Positions 17,767 through 29,356 of a stretch of 64,000 nucleotides of DNA are shown piece after piece. The stretch covers positions 124,001 to 188,000 of the forward strand of contig PJFC01000003.1 in NCBI GenBank assembly GCA_003574885.1. Direction: 5' to 3'. Made by a program: the position numbers and the translations under genes. This DNA is from Geobacter sp. Lineage in GTDB: Bacteria; Desulfobacterota; Desulfuromonadia; Geobacterales; Geobacteraceae. The stretch's first letter is position 1. Each line of letters begins with the position of its first letter. The notes beneath the pieces were generated by a model that was not told the DNA's origin, searched no databases, and worked only from the letters and a program-made list of their open reading frames with translations.

Positions 17767-17815
17767 TTAAAATCGGAGGCTAGGGCCTAGTAGCTAGGGT
17801 CTGGCAAAAGCCCGA

Positions 17816-17840
17816 CCCTAGTCCCTAGTCCCTAGTCCCT
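17816..17840. repeat. 7-base tandem repeat spanning the smpB stop
   Basis: CCCTAGT is repeated three times in direct tandem and followed by a partial unit. It includes the TAG stop of smpB at 17832-17834. Further CTAGGG-type copies lie just downstream (17780-17800), where a CTAGGGTC / GACCCTAG hairpin may act as a terminator between smpB and the tmRNA. Confidence 0.7.
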
Positions 17841-18290
17841 GTTTCTTTCCTTGAGCGCCTGAGCCACGTCGCGGCGCATGTCCTTCTCTTTCATGTCCTC
17901 ACGTTTGTCATGGAGCTTTTTCCCTTTGGCCAACCCCATTTCAACCTTTACCATCCCGTCCTTGAAGTAGAGCCGAAGCGGCACGAGAGAATATCCCTGT
18001 TCACGTATCCTTCCAAAGAGCTTGGTTATTTCATTCTTGTGGAGGAGGAGCTTGCGCATCCGGTCCGGATCGTGATTCGCCCGGTTTCCAAAATCGTAGG
18101 GGGAGATGTGGAGGTTGTGGAGAAAAGCCTCGCCGTTCCTCACCATGGCAAAGGAATCATTCAGGTTGGCCTTGCCCTGGCGGAGGGACTTCACCTCCGT
18201 CCCCTGAAGCACCATCCCCGCCTCGAATTTTTCTTCGATAAAGTAGTCGTGATAGGCTTTTTTGTTGTTACAGATCAGCTTTTCTCCCAT
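17832..18290 (-). CDS. smpB: SsrA-binding protein SmpB
   Basis: A 152-residue protein with the SmpB pattern: [59 protein letters not shown] and a basic C-terminal tail ending KERNRD. SmpB binds tmRNA and delivers it to stalled ribosomes. An upstream in-frame start at 18416 would add a non-conserved extension, so the ATG at 18290 is chosen although no clear ribosome binding site precedes it. Adjacent to ssrA. Confidence 0.95.
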   Translation of the reverse strand: MGEKLICNNKKAYHDYFIEEKFEAGMVLQGTEVKSLRQGKANLNDSFAMVRNGEAFLHNLHISPYDFGNRANHDPDRMRKLLLHKNEITKLFGRIREQGYSLVPLRLYFKDGMVKVEMGLAKGKKLHDKREDMKEKDMRRDVAQALKERNRD

Positions 18291-18363
18291 GTATTCATAG
18301 TAGCAAAGTGGATAGAATAATGGCAAGGGAAAAGGTCGGATGGAAGGGCAGGCCACAATGGCG

Positions 18364-19608
18364 CTATGATAACTGCTTTCCGGAAACGAATACTTCCAGG
18401 AGTTCGCTTCTCTCAATCAGGGCTTCCGGCAGTTCCAACAGGGGAACACCGTTTCCCGGACGGACAACAAGAAAATCGGCCATTTTGCCTGCAGCAAGTG
18501 AGCCCAGTTCGTCTTCCCGCCGGATCGCCCGCGCCGCCCCGGTGGTCACCATTTCCAGGATTTCGGTTGGGGTGAATACCGCCGGGAACTCCTGCCGCAG
18601 GAAACGCATCTCGTCCCAGAGTGACAGTGAATCGTTGCTCGCCAGGGAATCGGTGCCAAGAGCCAGGGGGATCCCCGACTTTTTCAGCAGCGCTGTCGGT
18701 GCCTTTCCGACGACAAGCCGGTCGTTGCTCCGTGGGCAGAGGATGGCGGCAACCCCGCGACGCTTGAGGATATTCACGTCGTCAGGGGTTACATGGACGC
18801 AGTGCACCACGGCGGTGTCCTGCCGCAGCACCCCGAGGGAATCGAGGTATGCCGTGGGAGTTGTCCGCAAGGGGGGTGGAATATGAGCGTCCCATCCGGC
18901 GAATGGGTAGAGGAGCTCGCCGATCCTGCCGCTGGAATCGTGGAGAAACGTGGTTTCCTCCCTGGATTCAGCCAGATGAACCATGGTCGGCAGGGCACGA
19001 CTCCCGGCCAAGTCAGTTACTTCGGCCATGAAACGGGAGGAAAGTGTGTGGGGAGCATGGGGAGAGAGGCCCGGCTTGAGCCTGCCGAATGGGAAAATTT
19101 CCAGAGCATGACTGATTTCCTTCAGCAATGAGGAACAGCGCCCCTCATCATGGCCGATCGCTTCGAAATAGAGTCGCCCGCCGAGCCCTCCCCTCTCATG
19201 ACAGGACACCAGATTCCGGTCGGTAAGGATATCCCCAACTGCCGTTGTCCCCGATTCCAAGGCAATGCGTATCCCCTCTTTGATGGACAGTTCCAGTTCG
19301 TCCCTGGTCAGGCCCCGCTTGACCTTGATCACCTGGATTACCCAGTCCACATAGGTACGGGGAGAATAATCAATTCCCTTGCGCAGTTTCCACGACGGAA
19401 AATGGGTGAGTTCCAGGTGGGTATGGGCGTTGACAAGCCCCGGCATGATGGCGCAGCCGGGGAAGTCGGTTACCGTGCAGCCGTACGCAGAGCGGAGTTT
19501 TGCCAAAGTGTCAACCGCGACGACACGGCCGTCGGCAACGGCAATCGCCCCACCTTCGATGGCAGGCGATCCCATGGGAACTACGTATGATGCGGCAAAA
19601 ATTTCCAT
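18364..19608 (-). CDS. Amidohydrolase of the TrzN/AtzA/MtaD (cytosine-deaminase-like) family
   Basis: A 414-residue metal-dependent hydrolase: [11 protein letters not shown] (metal-binding HxH, near residue 61), a SPHAPHTL block, [10 protein letters not shown] (metal and catalytic residues), an [11 protein letters not shown] block (metal Asp) and a C-terminal composite beta sandwich ending ADFLVVRPG. Relatives deaminate adenosine derivatives such as methylthioadenosine or S-adenosylhomocysteine, or similar heterocycles. The substrate cannot be told from sequence. It lies between panD and smpB on the same strand, separated from panD by a likely terminator. Confidence 0.85.
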   Translation of the reverse strand: MEIFAASYVVPMGSPAIEGGAIAVADGRVVAVDTLAKLRSAYGCTVTDFPGCAIMPGLVNAHTHLELTHFPSWKLRKGIDYSPRTYVDWVIQVIKVKRGLTRDELELSIKEGIRIALESGTTAVGDILTDRNLVSCHERGGLGGRLYFEAIGHDEGRCSSLLKEISHALEIFPFGRLKPGLSPHAPHTLSSRFMAEVTDLAGSRALPTMVHLAESREETTFLHDSSGRIGELLYPFAGWDAHIPPPLRTTPTAYLDSLGVLRQDTAVVHCVHVTPDDVNILKRRGVAAILCPRSNDRLVVGKAPTALLKKSGIPLALGTDSLASNDSLSLWDEMRFLRQEFPAVFTPTEILEMVTTGAARAIRREDELGSLAAGKMADFLVVRPGNGVPLLELPEALIERSELLEVFVSGKQLS

Positions 19609-19663
19609 CCCCAGTCACTCCCTCCTGCAGCTGAAGTACCAGAATTGTAGCAGGCGAACGCCC

Positions 19664-19712
19664 AAAAGCAAAGGGCCAAGGGGCGGCACTCATACGTGCT
19701 CCCCCTGGCCCT
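19664..19712 (-). terminator. Likely terminator of panBCD
   Basis: A long imperfect inverted repeat (AGGGCCAGGGGGAGCAC paired with the TGCCGCCCCTTGGCCCT arm, minus strand) is followed by TTTGCTTTTG. It lies 35 bases after the panD stop and would separate the pantothenate operon from the amidohydrolase gene. Confidence 0.55.
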
Positions 19713-19747
19713 GAATTTGATTGGATACAGCGAAACCGGGAAGCCGC

Positions 19748-20146
19748 CTACCAGGCTACTTTTTTCAGGTTCCCCTGCCCGGCTTTTTCTTTTCTCGTCT
19801 GCAGCATCCGGTTCTCGTCATCCACGAAAACCAGTTTTGGCTCGTAGTTCATTGCCTCTTCTTCCTTCATGTTGACAAAGCTGGCGATGATGACCAGGTC
19901 ACGGGGGGCAACAAGCCGGGCCGCCGCACCGTTCAGACAGATGACTCCCGACCCGCGCTCACCTTCGATGGCGTAAGTCTCAAGACGGCTGCCGTTGGTC
20001 ACGTTCCAGACAGCAACCGCCTCGTAGGGGATGATATCCGCAGCTTCCATCAGCTCCTTGTCGATGGTCACGCTCCCCTCGTAGTGGAGGTCGGCGCCGG
20101 TCACCGTGGCTCGATGGATCTTGCTCTTCAGCATCTTTCTTTCCAT
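19748..20146 (-). CDS. panD: Aspartate 1-decarboxylase
   Basis: A 132-residue pyruvoyl enzyme that makes beta-alanine from aspartate for pantothenate synthesis. The self-cleavage site HYEGS places Gly24-Ser25 exactly as in the E. coli protein, and [18 protein letters not shown] and the FVNMKEEEA region are typical. The start at 20146 is chosen because GAGGAG lies 7 bases before it and because it gives the same N-terminal spacing as E. coli. Only 3 bases separate it from panC. Confidence 0.97.
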   Translation of the reverse strand: MERKMLKSKIHRATVTGADLHYEGSVTIDKELMEAADIIPYEAVAVWNVTNGSRLETYAIEGERGSGVICLNGAAARLVAPRDLVIIASFVNMKEEEAMNYEPKLVFVDDENRMLQTRKEKAGQGNLKKVAW

Positions 20147-20149
20147 GGG

Positions 20150-20998
20150 TCACTCCTCTCCCAACAAACAGTTATCAATCAGTCTCGTCGTGCCGATTTT
20201 GACCGCAAGCGCAAGGAGGGTCCGGTCGTCGGCAACGCCCACCTCCTCCAGGGAATCCCCGTTGCGGAATTCGATATAATCTGCCACTGTTGATGGTTCG
20301 GCAGCGATAATCGCCGTCACACGATCCCGCAACGTTGCAACATCGCGCTCACCGGCACGATAGAGCCCTTTTGCCGTCCGGAGTGAACGGCTGAGACAGA
20401 GGGCCGCCTGTCGCTGTTCAGGCGACAGATAGGCATTGCGGGAACTGAGGGCAAGGCCGTCGTCCTCCCGCACTATGGGCATACCGACCACCTCAACCGG
20501 CATGTTCAGGTCGGCCACCATCCGACGGATCACCGCCAGCTGCTGGTAGTCCTTTGCACCAAACAGGGCAACGTCGGGTTGCACAATATTGAAGAGCTTG
20601 CTCACCACGGTGGTCACCCCGCGGAAATGCCCGGGCCGGTTTGCTCCGCAAAGGGGAAGCGTCAGGCGCTCCACATCTACATAGGTCTGGTAGCTGGCAG
20701 GATACATCTCACCGGCAGGGGGGGCAAAGATAACGTCTACGCTGGCGCTTTCTGCCACCGCACGGTCCCGCACCAGATCACGGGGGTATGCCTCGAAATC
20801 CTCTCCCACTCCAAACTGGGTCGGGTTGACGAAGATACTCAGCACCAACAGGTCACCCCTGCGACGTCCCTCCCGCAGCAGGGAAGCGTGCCCTTCGTGG
20901 AGGTACCCCATGGTCGGAACGAGAGTAATGGTTCGACCGGACCGGTGTGCAGCCCGGGAGAGGTTCTGCATAGCGACTACTGACTCGACTGTCTGCAT
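20150..20998 (-). CDS. panC: Pantothenate synthetase (pantoate--beta-alanine ligase)
   Basis: A 282-residue ATP-dependent ligase: [19 protein letters not shown] (nucleotide-binding HxGH-like), [36 protein letters not shown] and [16 protein letters not shown] are the standard family blocks. It joins pantoate and beta-alanine. The ATG at 20998 directly abuts the panB stop (20999-21001). Confidence 0.97.
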   Translation of the reverse strand: MQTVESVVAMQNLSRAAHRSGRTITLVPTMGYLHEGHASLLREGRRRGDLLVLSIFVNPTQFGVGEDFEAYPRDLVRDRAVAESASVDVIFAPPAGEMYPASYQTYVDVERLTLPLCGANRPGHFRGVTTVVSKLFNIVQPDVALFGAKDYQQLAVIRRMVADLNMPVEVVGMPIVREDDGLALSSRNAYLSPEQRQAALCLSRSLRTAKGLYRAGERDVATLRDRVTAIIAAEPSTVADYIEFRNGDSLEEVGVADDRTLLALAVKIGTTRLIDNCLLGEE

Positions 20999-21802
20999 CT
21001 AGTTGAACGAGTGCCCCTCGGTGGGGAACTCTCCTCCCTTCACATCGGCAATGTAATGCTCGACCGCGTCGGCAATCAGGGCGCGGGCGTCGGCGTAGCG
21101 TTTGACGAACTTAGGTGAATACTTTTCACAGAGGCCGAGGATGTCATGGATCACCAGCACCTGCCCGTCACAGTGGGGACCGGCGCCGATGCCGATGGTC
21201 GGGATGCTCAGTTCGTCGGTAATGCGCCGCGCCAGCTTGAGAGGTATTCCCTCCAGCACAATGGCAAACGCCCCTGCTGCCTCGACGGCGCGGGCATCGG
21301 CCAGAAGCTGTTCAGCCTGGGCCTCCTGCTTCCCCTGAACCCGATATCCCCCCATGCGGTGGATCGACTGGGGTGTCAGGCCGATATGGCCGACCACCGG
21401 AATGTCCATATCGACGATGGCCCGGATGGTTGGGGCCATATGCTCTCCACCCTCCAGCTTGACTGCAGCCGCCCCCCCCTCCTTCACCAATCTCCCCGCG
21501 TTGAGACGAGCATCCCGCAGGTCCACCTGGTAGGAAAGAAACGGCATGTCCGTCACCACAAGCGCTTTCGGTTCGGCACGCAGCACCGCACTCGTATGAT
21601 AGAGCATCTCTTCCAGCGTGACCGGTAGAGTGTTATCATGCCCGGAAACGACCACACCCACCGAATCCCCCACCAGGATCATGTCGATACCGCAGCCGTC
21701 CATAATGCGTGCCGTCGGATAGTCATAACAGGTGAGAACGGTGATCTTGTCACCATCAGACTTCATTTTTTGGATGTCGAGAACTGTTTTCCGTTTGTTC
21801 AT
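20999..21802 (-). CDS. panB: 3-methyl-2-oxobutanoate hydroxymethyltransferase
   Basis: A 267-residue TIM-barrel enzyme that makes ketopantoate from 2-oxoisovalerate and methylene-tetrahydrofolate. Family blocks seen are TCYDYPTARIMD, DMILVGDSVGVVVSGHDNTL, AVKLEGGEHM, VMGHIGLTPQS-like VVGHIGLTPQSIHRMGGY, and IGIGAGPHCDGQVLVIHD. First gene of panB-panC-panD. GGAGGG lies 4-5 bases before the ATG and can pair with a GCCCTC segment in the leader. Confidence 0.97.
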   Translation of the reverse strand: MNKRKTVLDIQKMKSDGDKITVLTCYDYPTARIMDGCGIDMILVGDSVGVVVSGHDNTLPVTLEEMLYHTSAVLRAEPKALVVTDMPFLSYQVDLRDARLNAGRLVKEGGAAAVKLEGGEHMAPTIRAIVDMDIPVVGHIGLTPQSIHRMGGYRVQGKQEAQAEQLLADARAVEAAGAFAIVLEGIPLKLARRITDELSIPTIGIGAGPHCDGQVLVIHDILGLCEKYSPKFVKRYADARALIADAVEHYIADVKGGEFPTEGHSFN

Positions 21803-22042
21803 GTGCCCTCCGGACGCAAAAAACGCCTTCCGGTGACAGAGGGCGTTGCAAGACGACGACAGAGAGGGATTACCCCTCCGGCCTGGTCGGCTATTGCCTT
21901 CCGTCCCGGTTCGGATACCGAATCCAGGCGGTATATTCAGTTGCGCAAGGCATGTTCGGCTCCACTCTTCAGTAGCGTGCCTTACCTTGCAGTACGAGTA
22001 CCCTTTACCACACTCCCCGAAAAAAAGTCCATGAATTTTTTC
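21803..22042 (-). promoter_or_regulatory. Structured 5' leader of panBCD, possible riboswitch or attenuator
   Basis: About 240 bases on the minus strand between the MCP-like gene and panB. A closing stem GCCTGG/CCAGGC (21929-21924 with 21886-21881) encloses two small hairpins, TTCGG-TAT-CCGAA and GGC-AATA-GCC. A further hairpin GAGGG-GTAAT-CCCTC follows (21878-21864), then a terminator-like hairpin. This looks like an aptamer plus expression platform. I do not recognise a known class; the published pan RNA motif found upstream of pantothenate genes is one candidate to test. Structure was judged by eye. Confidence 0.5.
21818..21847 (-). terminator. Terminator-like hairpin in the panB leader
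   Basis: AACGCC pairs with GGCGTT and runs into six Ts, 16 bases before the panB start. The left arm overlaps GCCCTC (21844-21839), which can instead pair with GAGGGC (21810-21805) covering the ribosome binding site, so the two folds exclude each other. Confidence 0.5.
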
Positions 22043-22066
22043 GAGAACTTTCTGTTCATGACAAGA

Positions 22067-24058
22067 TTATGCTGCGTTCCCCTTGATCATCTCCAGTTCG
22101 GCCACGACGGCGTGGCTTTCGCCGCGACGTTTTTCCAGGTCCTCAAAAAGCCCGATGACCATCTCGCCGACTTCGTCGACCGCCACCTTTATGGCAGTGC
22201 CGTCCTCAACCTGACGTCCCGTAGCACCAACCATTTCCTCCGCCATATCCTTGATGGAATCGACAGCCCTGACGATGCTCTTGGTCGCGTTGGCCTGCTC
22301 CTTGGAAGCATTGAATATCTGGGACGTCATGGTACTGACATCTTCCATTGACTGGGTAACGAGGCGAACGCTCTTCGCCTGCTCTTCAGTGGCGACTTTG
22401 ATCTCTTCGGTCATATCCATTGACCGTGAGGAACTCTCCAGAATCACCTGCAGTGCTTCACCCGTCTGGTGACCGAGGGTGACCCCTTTCTGCACGAGTT
22501 CCCTGGTGACGCTCACACTGTCGGCTGCAGAGCGGGATTCGTTCATTATTTCTTCGATTATGTCGGTAATTTCTCCCGTTGATTGACCGGTCTGGAGCGA
22601 AAGGTTGCGGATTTCGTCGGCGACCACGCCGAAGCTCTTGCCGTACTCGCCTGCCTGGGCAGCAATGATGGAGGCGTTGAGGGCAAGCAGATTGGTACGC
22701 TTGGTGATGTCATTGATGACATTGACGATGCTGTCGATACGGTTGCTCTTCTCGCTCAAGCGCATGATACTGCTGTACGAGAGATCCACGGACGTCTGGA
22801 TATCGGCCAGAGCAGTGATGGTTTCGTGAACCACCACCCTGCCCCTGTCTGCCTGCTCCTTTACCTGACTGGCCATCTGGTGGGATACGGCTGTCGTCGT
22901 CTCGACATTTTTCAGGGTAGCGCTGATCTCCTCCATGGCGGAAACCGACTTGTCCACCACATCCGAAAGGGAATCGAGATTCCGGCTGACCTGCTCAATG
23001 GCCACCGATATCTCCCCGACCGCAGAACTGGTCTCATCAACTGAAGAGAGTACGCTCTCCGAAGCCGACGCAATATTGGCGGTAGTTTCCGACAATGAGG
23101 TGACGGCGCCTTTCAGGTTCAGTATGTTGCGGGAGAAAACTTCGCGGTTTTTCAGGAGGCTGGCAAAAGTGTTTCCCAACTCCACCGTCAGAGTGTCGAT
23201 CGCCCCGAGCAGGTTGATGCGGGTAATGGCGGATGCAGCCTGGTCGGCGAACAGTTTGATGGTGTCCACATCCGTATCGTTGAGGGAACGGTGGCTGAAC
23301 TTGTTGTCGATACCGAAAACGCCGACGGATTCACCTTTCACGACAATCGGGCAAATGACGAAATTACGGGAGCGGAGCGGACGGATGCCGTCGAAGGGGG
23401 GGTGAAGCTGGTACTCCTTCGGATAGGTACTGATGTCCTCCACTAAATAGAGACGCCGTTCATTGAAACATTTGAAAATGATCCCGCTCCGTTCATCGAG
23501 GGGGAGAGTCACCCCGGCGGTGTCGAATCCTTCGGAAGCGGTAGCAGCGACAAAATGGAGCAGGGACCGCCCATCGTCCGCCATGAGGATATTGACCCGC
23601 TCGTAACCGAGGACCTCATGCAACCCCTCGGCACAGAGGGATAACACTTCTTCCACATCAATCGATTTCTGTATCCGGCTGCTGATCTGATGGAAGTTTT
23701 TGATATTGTTGTCCAGAACTTTATAGCGGTTTTCGAACACCTCTTTCTGGGAAGCCACCTCGCGATGGAGGCCATCGAGTTCGCCGGCACGTACATGGAG
23801 TTGATCAGAGGCGCGGCCGATGTAAAAACCGAGAACCGACATGACACAGGCCGTTCCTACCCCCATATACGTATAGAGAGCTATCTGGTAAGAGTCCTTG
23901 GTGATATCGGAGAATATCTGATGCCAAAGCGTCTGGGTCGAATCGGGAAACAGGATGAGCCGGATTACGGTCCACGCAAACGGGGCTCCGATACCGAGGA
24001 TGAATCCGAGCACAGCATAGATGATGCTTCTGTTCTTTGAGGTTGTGTACGGTTGCAT
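22067..24058 (-). CDS. Membrane-anchored GAF / methyl-accepting-type signalling protein
   Basis: A 663-residue protein. Two N-terminal membrane helices (about residues 13-34 and 61-82) enclose a short periplasmic loop of about 26 residues. A coiled coil follows, then a GAF domain (about 120-280), then a chemoreceptor signalling domain (about 320-640). Its hairpin tip carries [25 protein letters not shown]-type sequence and [15 protein letters not shown]. Receptors of this kind signal to CheA/CheW. The GAF domain suggests a cytoplasmic ligand or redox signal. No che gene is nearby. It stands alone between pfkA and the panB leader. Confidence 0.88.
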   Translation of the reverse strand: MQPYTTSKNRSIIYAVLGFILGIGAPFAWTVIRLILFPDSTQTLWHQIFSDITKDSYQIALYTYMGVGTACVMSVLGFYIGRASDQLHVRAGELDGLHREVASQKEVFENRYKVLDNNIKNFHQISSRIQKSIDVEEVLSLCAEGLHEVLGYERVNILMADDGRSLLHFVAATASEGFDTAGVTLPLDERSGIIFKCFNERRLYLVEDISTYPKEYQLHPPFDGIRPLRSRNFVICPIVVKGESVGVFGIDNKFSHRSLNDTDVDTIKLFADQAASAITRINLLGAIDTLTVELGNTFASLLKNREVFSRNILNLKGAVTSLSETTANIASASESVLSSVDETSSAVGEISVAIEQVSRNLDSLSDVVDKSVSAMEEISATLKNVETTTAVSHQMASQVKEQADRGRVVVHETITALADIQTSVDLSYSSIMRLSEKSNRIDSIVNVINDITKRTNLLALNASIIAAQAGEYGKSFGVVADEIRNLSLQTGQSTGEITDIIEEIMNESRSAADSVSVTRELVQKGVTLGHQTGEALQVILESSSRSMDMTEEIKVATEEQAKSVRLVTQSMEDVSTMTSQIFNASKEQANATKSIVRAVDSIKDMAEEMVGATGRQVEDGTAIKVAVDEVGEMVIGLFEDLEKRRGESHAVVAELEMIKGNAA

Positions 24059-24180
24059 GCGGTAACATTCCTCCTCGGCCGATGTGAACGGATTGTTCTA
24101 GCGCTTACCCCTGATAAAATCCGCCCTTACGGGCATTGGCGCAGTCTATGCCAGGCATGGGGCAATGTCAACATGAACCT

Positions 24181-25266
24181 TCAGCGCCCCAGCATGATTC
24201 CCAGTTCTTCCGCAGCCCGAACCATGTCACCGGAAGGGTTGACCAGCTTCAGTTTTCTGACCGCCTTTTCTATCGGCACCGAATGGATGTCTCTCCCCTT
24301 GAGGCAGACCATCTGGCCAAATGCTCCCTTTTCAACCAGTTCAAGCGCCTTTATGCCGAATCGGCTGCCAAGCCCACGGTCGAACGTGGTTGGAGAACCT
24401 CCCCGCTGAAGATGTCCCAGCACCGTCACACGGGTGTCCATATCGAGACAGGTACCGATCTCCCGAGCCACATACTCACCGATGCCTCCGAGACGTTCGA
24501 TCTCGTGGGCGGCTTCAGCCTTTTTCCTGACCACCCGTTCCCCTCCCTTGGGGAACGCACCTTCGGCGACCACGATGATGCTGAAGCGCCGACCCCGTCG
24601 ACGACGCTCGTCCACAGCACGACAGATTCTCTTGGTTTCGAAGGGGATCTCAGGGATCAGAATCACGTCTGCGCCGCCGGCAATGCCGGACTCCAGGGCG
24701 ATCCATCCTGCATAACGTCCCATCACTTCCAGAATCATGACCCGATGGTGACTCTCCGCCGTGGAATGGAGCTTGTCGATTGCATCGGTAGCAGTCTCCA
24801 ATGCCGTGTTGTACCCGAAAGTAACATCGGTCTCCATGAGATCATTGTCGATGGTTTTGGGAACCGCGACAAGGGGAACCCCTTTAAGCATGAGCTCCTG
24901 GGCAATCTTCAGCGAACCGTCCCCCCCGACGACCACCAGTGCCTCGATGCCAAGTTCCTTCAGGGTGGCGACAACCTGGTCAGAGATATCTACGAACACC
25001 GTTGTGCCGTTCTTTTCCATCGGAAAGGAGAAGGGATTTCCCCGGTTTGTCGTTCCGAGAATAGTCCCCCCGCGGGGGAGAATGCCGCGCACATCATCAA
25101 GGGTCAGGAGACGGCACTTGCTCTTGTCGAGAAGGCCGTCGAAACCATCCTCAATGCCGATGACCTCCCATCCGCGCCGTATCACCGCGCCCTTGACCAC
25201 TCCCCGAATCACCGCGTTCAAGCCGGGGCAATCTCCACCGCCGGTAAGTATCCCTATCCGCTTCAT
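24181..25266 (-). CDS. Phosphofructokinase (PfkA family, mixed donor signature)
   Basis: A 361-residue phosphofructokinase: GILTGGGDCPGLNAVIRG, LGTTNRGNPF, VVVGGDGSLKIAQEL (residues 112-126), VPKTIDNDL (135-143), EVMGRYAGWIAL and LGHLQRGGSPTTFDR. It phosphorylates fructose 6-phosphate. Gly117, equivalent to E. coli Gly104, is the ATP-type residue, while Lys137, equivalent to E. coli Gly124, is the pyrophosphate-type residue. The phosphoryl donor therefore cannot be called with confidence. It follows the HIT gene by 15 bases. Confidence 0.9.
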   Translation of the reverse strand: MKRIGILTGGGDCPGLNAVIRGVVKGAVIRRGWEVIGIEDGFDGLLDKSKCRLLTLDDVRGILPRGGTILGTTNRGNPFSFPMEKNGTTVFVDISDQVVATLKELGIEALVVVGGDGSLKIAQELMLKGVPLVAVPKTIDNDLMETDVTFGYNTALETATDAIDKLHSTAESHHRVMILEVMGRYAGWIALESGIAGGADVILIPEIPFETKRICRAVDERRRRGRRFSIIVVAEGAFPKGGERVVRKKAEAAHEIERLGGIGEYVAREIGTCLDMDTRVTVLGHLQRGGSPTTFDRGLGSRFGIKALELVEKGAFGQMVCLKGRDIHSVPIEKAVRKLKLVNPSGDMVRAAEELGIMLGR

Positions 25267-25281
25267 GCAATTCTCCTCCAG

Positions 25282-25794
25282 CTAAAGTGGCCGCGAAATG
25301 TTATCAGTTCCCCGAATCGCCGCAAAAACGGGTTCCAGACGTTCGTAAGTGGTAATGAGGTTTTCAGGCATGACCCGCACGTCATCGAGAACCGACATAA
25401 AATTGGTGTCACCGTTCCAGCGGGGAACTATGTGCAGATGGAGGTGCTCGTCAACCCCGGCACCGGCAGCACGCCCCAGGTTGATGCCGATATTGAACCC
25501 CTGCGGCGACGCGGTCGATTGAAGGGCATTACGACACAGGCGAACGGTCGCGAACAGGTCAAGCATTTCCGCCTCATCCAGTTCGTTCAAATCAGCAGTA
25601 TGACGGTAGGGGGCGACCAGGAGGTGACCGTTCGTATAAGGATAGCGGTTCATCATGACGAAACTGAGGGGGGTCCTGTGGAGGATAAGACGCTCCCGGT
25701 CCCTCTCCGACGTTTCGGCACTGCAAAAGATGCAGCCGGAAGGTTTATCGTTTATAATGTATTCCATTCGCCAGGGTGCCCACAAACGTTCCAT
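25282..25794 (-). CDS. HIT-family nucleotide hydrolase / Ap4A phosphorylase-like protein
   Basis: A 170-residue protein with the histidine triad HLHLHIVPRW and the N-terminal block MERLWAPWRMEYI followed by GCIFCSA, typical of the Ap4A phosphorylase-like branch with a CxxC metal site. Relatives cleave dinucleoside polyphosphates or nucleoside phosphoramidates. The ATG at 25794 is chosen because the MERLWAPWRM start is conserved; longer in-frame extensions are not. First gene of a likely two-gene unit with phosphofructokinase. Confidence 0.88.
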   Translation of the reverse strand: MERLWAPWRMEYIINDKPSGCIFCSAETSERDRERLILHRTPLSFVMMNRYPYTNGHLLVAPYRHTADLNELDEAEMLDLFATVRLCRNALQSTASPQGFNIGINLGRAAGAGVDEHLHLHIVPRWNGDTNFMSVLDDVRVMPENLITTYERLEPVFAAIRGTDNISRPL

Positions 25795-26039
25795 ACTTCC
25801 GCCCCTATCAATTTTCGGCAAAGCCCGCACTCCACAGACGCCCCCTCCCCTGGAAGGGATTACCGCCTGAGGCACTCCCAAAGAACGAGGGAAAAGAGCA
25901 TCCCAGCAAGCACAGACAAAGCGCTCGTTGCACGTTTTTGGATTATTCACGAAAAAGCCGGGTTTTTCAATGTATTAAAATAAGCAAAATGCCCCATGCA
26001 AATAATAAAATGATTTTATATTTTACCAATAATAAATAC

Positions 26040-26068
26040 TTGACAACAACCGGCCAAAGGCATAGGGT
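26040..26068 (+). promoter_or_regulatory. Putative sigma-70 promoter for the malic enzyme gene
   Basis: TTGACA (26040-26045), a 17-base spacer, and TAGGGT (26063-26068) in an A/T-rich stretch about 100 bases before the coding region. The -35 is perfect and the -10 is poor. Confidence 0.45.
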
Positions 26069-26171
26069 GGTCCAACATGCAGTTATATAAGCCATTTAGA
26101 CACAGGAACTGTTGTTTTAATCGAATATTTTTTTAACCTAAATAAAACATCAACAAAGGAGAAGATCGATT

Positions 26172-28433
<2,262 letters not shown>

Positions 28434-28457
28434 CTGGCAATTTTTACGTGGTAACAG

Positions 28458-28496
28458 AAAGGGGACTGACTCGAAAGTCAGCCCCCTTTTTCTTTT
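28458..28496 (+). terminator. Rho-independent terminator of maeB
   Basis: GGGG-A-CTGACT, loop CGAA, AGTCAG-CCCC, followed by CTTTTTC, 25 bases after the maeB stop. A strong GC stem with a T-run. Confidence 0.85.
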
Positions 28497-28667
28497 GTTG
28501 CCCCGACATCGTACAATTTGCTACTATCTATTCTGTTCATTTCTGCTCCGGCGGATAACCATCTGAACGGCAGGGGATTCCGTTAAAGCTAAGTGGCTTG
28601 TTCAATCACCGGATCAATCTAATTAATCCTCGACACCCCGACACACCCTATTTCAGGAGTCCGTACA

Positions 28668-29336
28668 ATGGACGCAGTACCGCAATTGCAGCCGAAAAAA
28701 AACTTCTTCCCCCTCATGATTGCAACGTCATTTCTGTGCCACGCCCTCTTCTCACTCCTCCTGCTGCAGCCCCATCGGGGACGGGACATGACACCCTCCA
28801 TACCGGTTTTCGACCTGCAGATGACCAACCCGGGCATCCCTTCACCGGCAGTGAAATCCAGGGCGGCACTCCCGGCAGCGACCGCAGAACCGGAAGTCCC
28901 CGCACCGGCAGTGAACGAAGAACAGGCCACGCAGAACACTGCCGCAACCACTCCGGAGGAACTCCGGAAAAACAGCATTGGACTCGGCCTGACGAACGGC
29001 TATTTCAGCGGAATTGGAGAAGGGGAAACCCTGAGGGATGATGTACGGGAGTACTACTTCACCATGCTGCAGCAGATAAACGAAAAGTGGTGGCTCCAAC
29101 CGGGAAGCCGGCAGGGAGCAGCGGGGAACGCCGTTGTTAACCTGCTCATCGCCAGGGACGGCGTGATCGTGCGGAGCTTTCTGGTTCAAGGGTCGGGCAA
29201 TCCCGTTTTCGACCGACAGATCCTTCAGGCAGTCGCAGCAGCAAACCCCCTCCCCCCGTTGCCGGAGTCATACCAAGGTGATCTGTTCGTTGCACCGCTC
29301 CGGTTCAAGGCGCCTCTGAGCCTTATGTCGTCGTAA
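28668..29336 (+). CDS. TonB-like energy-transducer family protein
   Basis: A 222-residue protein: one N-terminal membrane helix (residues 13-33, FFPLMIATSFLCHALFSLLLL), a Pro/Ala-rich spacer (45-100) and a TonB C-terminal domain (about 125-215, with GNAVVNLLIARDGVIVRSFLVQ and NPLPPLPESYQGD). Family members pass proton-motive energy to outer-membrane receptors. No exbB/exbD or receptor gene is adjacent, and relatives without these may have structural roles. AGGAG lies 8 bases before the ATG. It stands alone on the plus strand, convergent with the TPR gene. Confidence 0.8.
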   Translation: MDAVPQLQPKKNFFPLMIATSFLCHALFSLLLLQPHRGRDMTPSIPVFDLQMTNPGIPSPAVKSRAALPAATAEPEVPAPAVNEEQATQNTAATTPEELRKNSIGLGLTNGYFSGIGEGETLRDDVREYYFTMLQQINEKWWLQPGSRQGAAGNAVVNLLIARDGVIVRSFLVQGSGNPVFDRQILQAVAAANPLPPLPESYQGDLFVAPLRFKAPLSLMSS

Positions 29337-29356
29337 CGGCGGGATTCTCCTGGTAA

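Noticed and set aside
24136-25983. Plus-strand open frame of 615 codons
   Set aside because: It lies opposite the phosphofructokinase and HIT genes, whose family motifs are unmistakable. The plus-strand peptide has no recognisable domain. GC-rich codon bias explains it.
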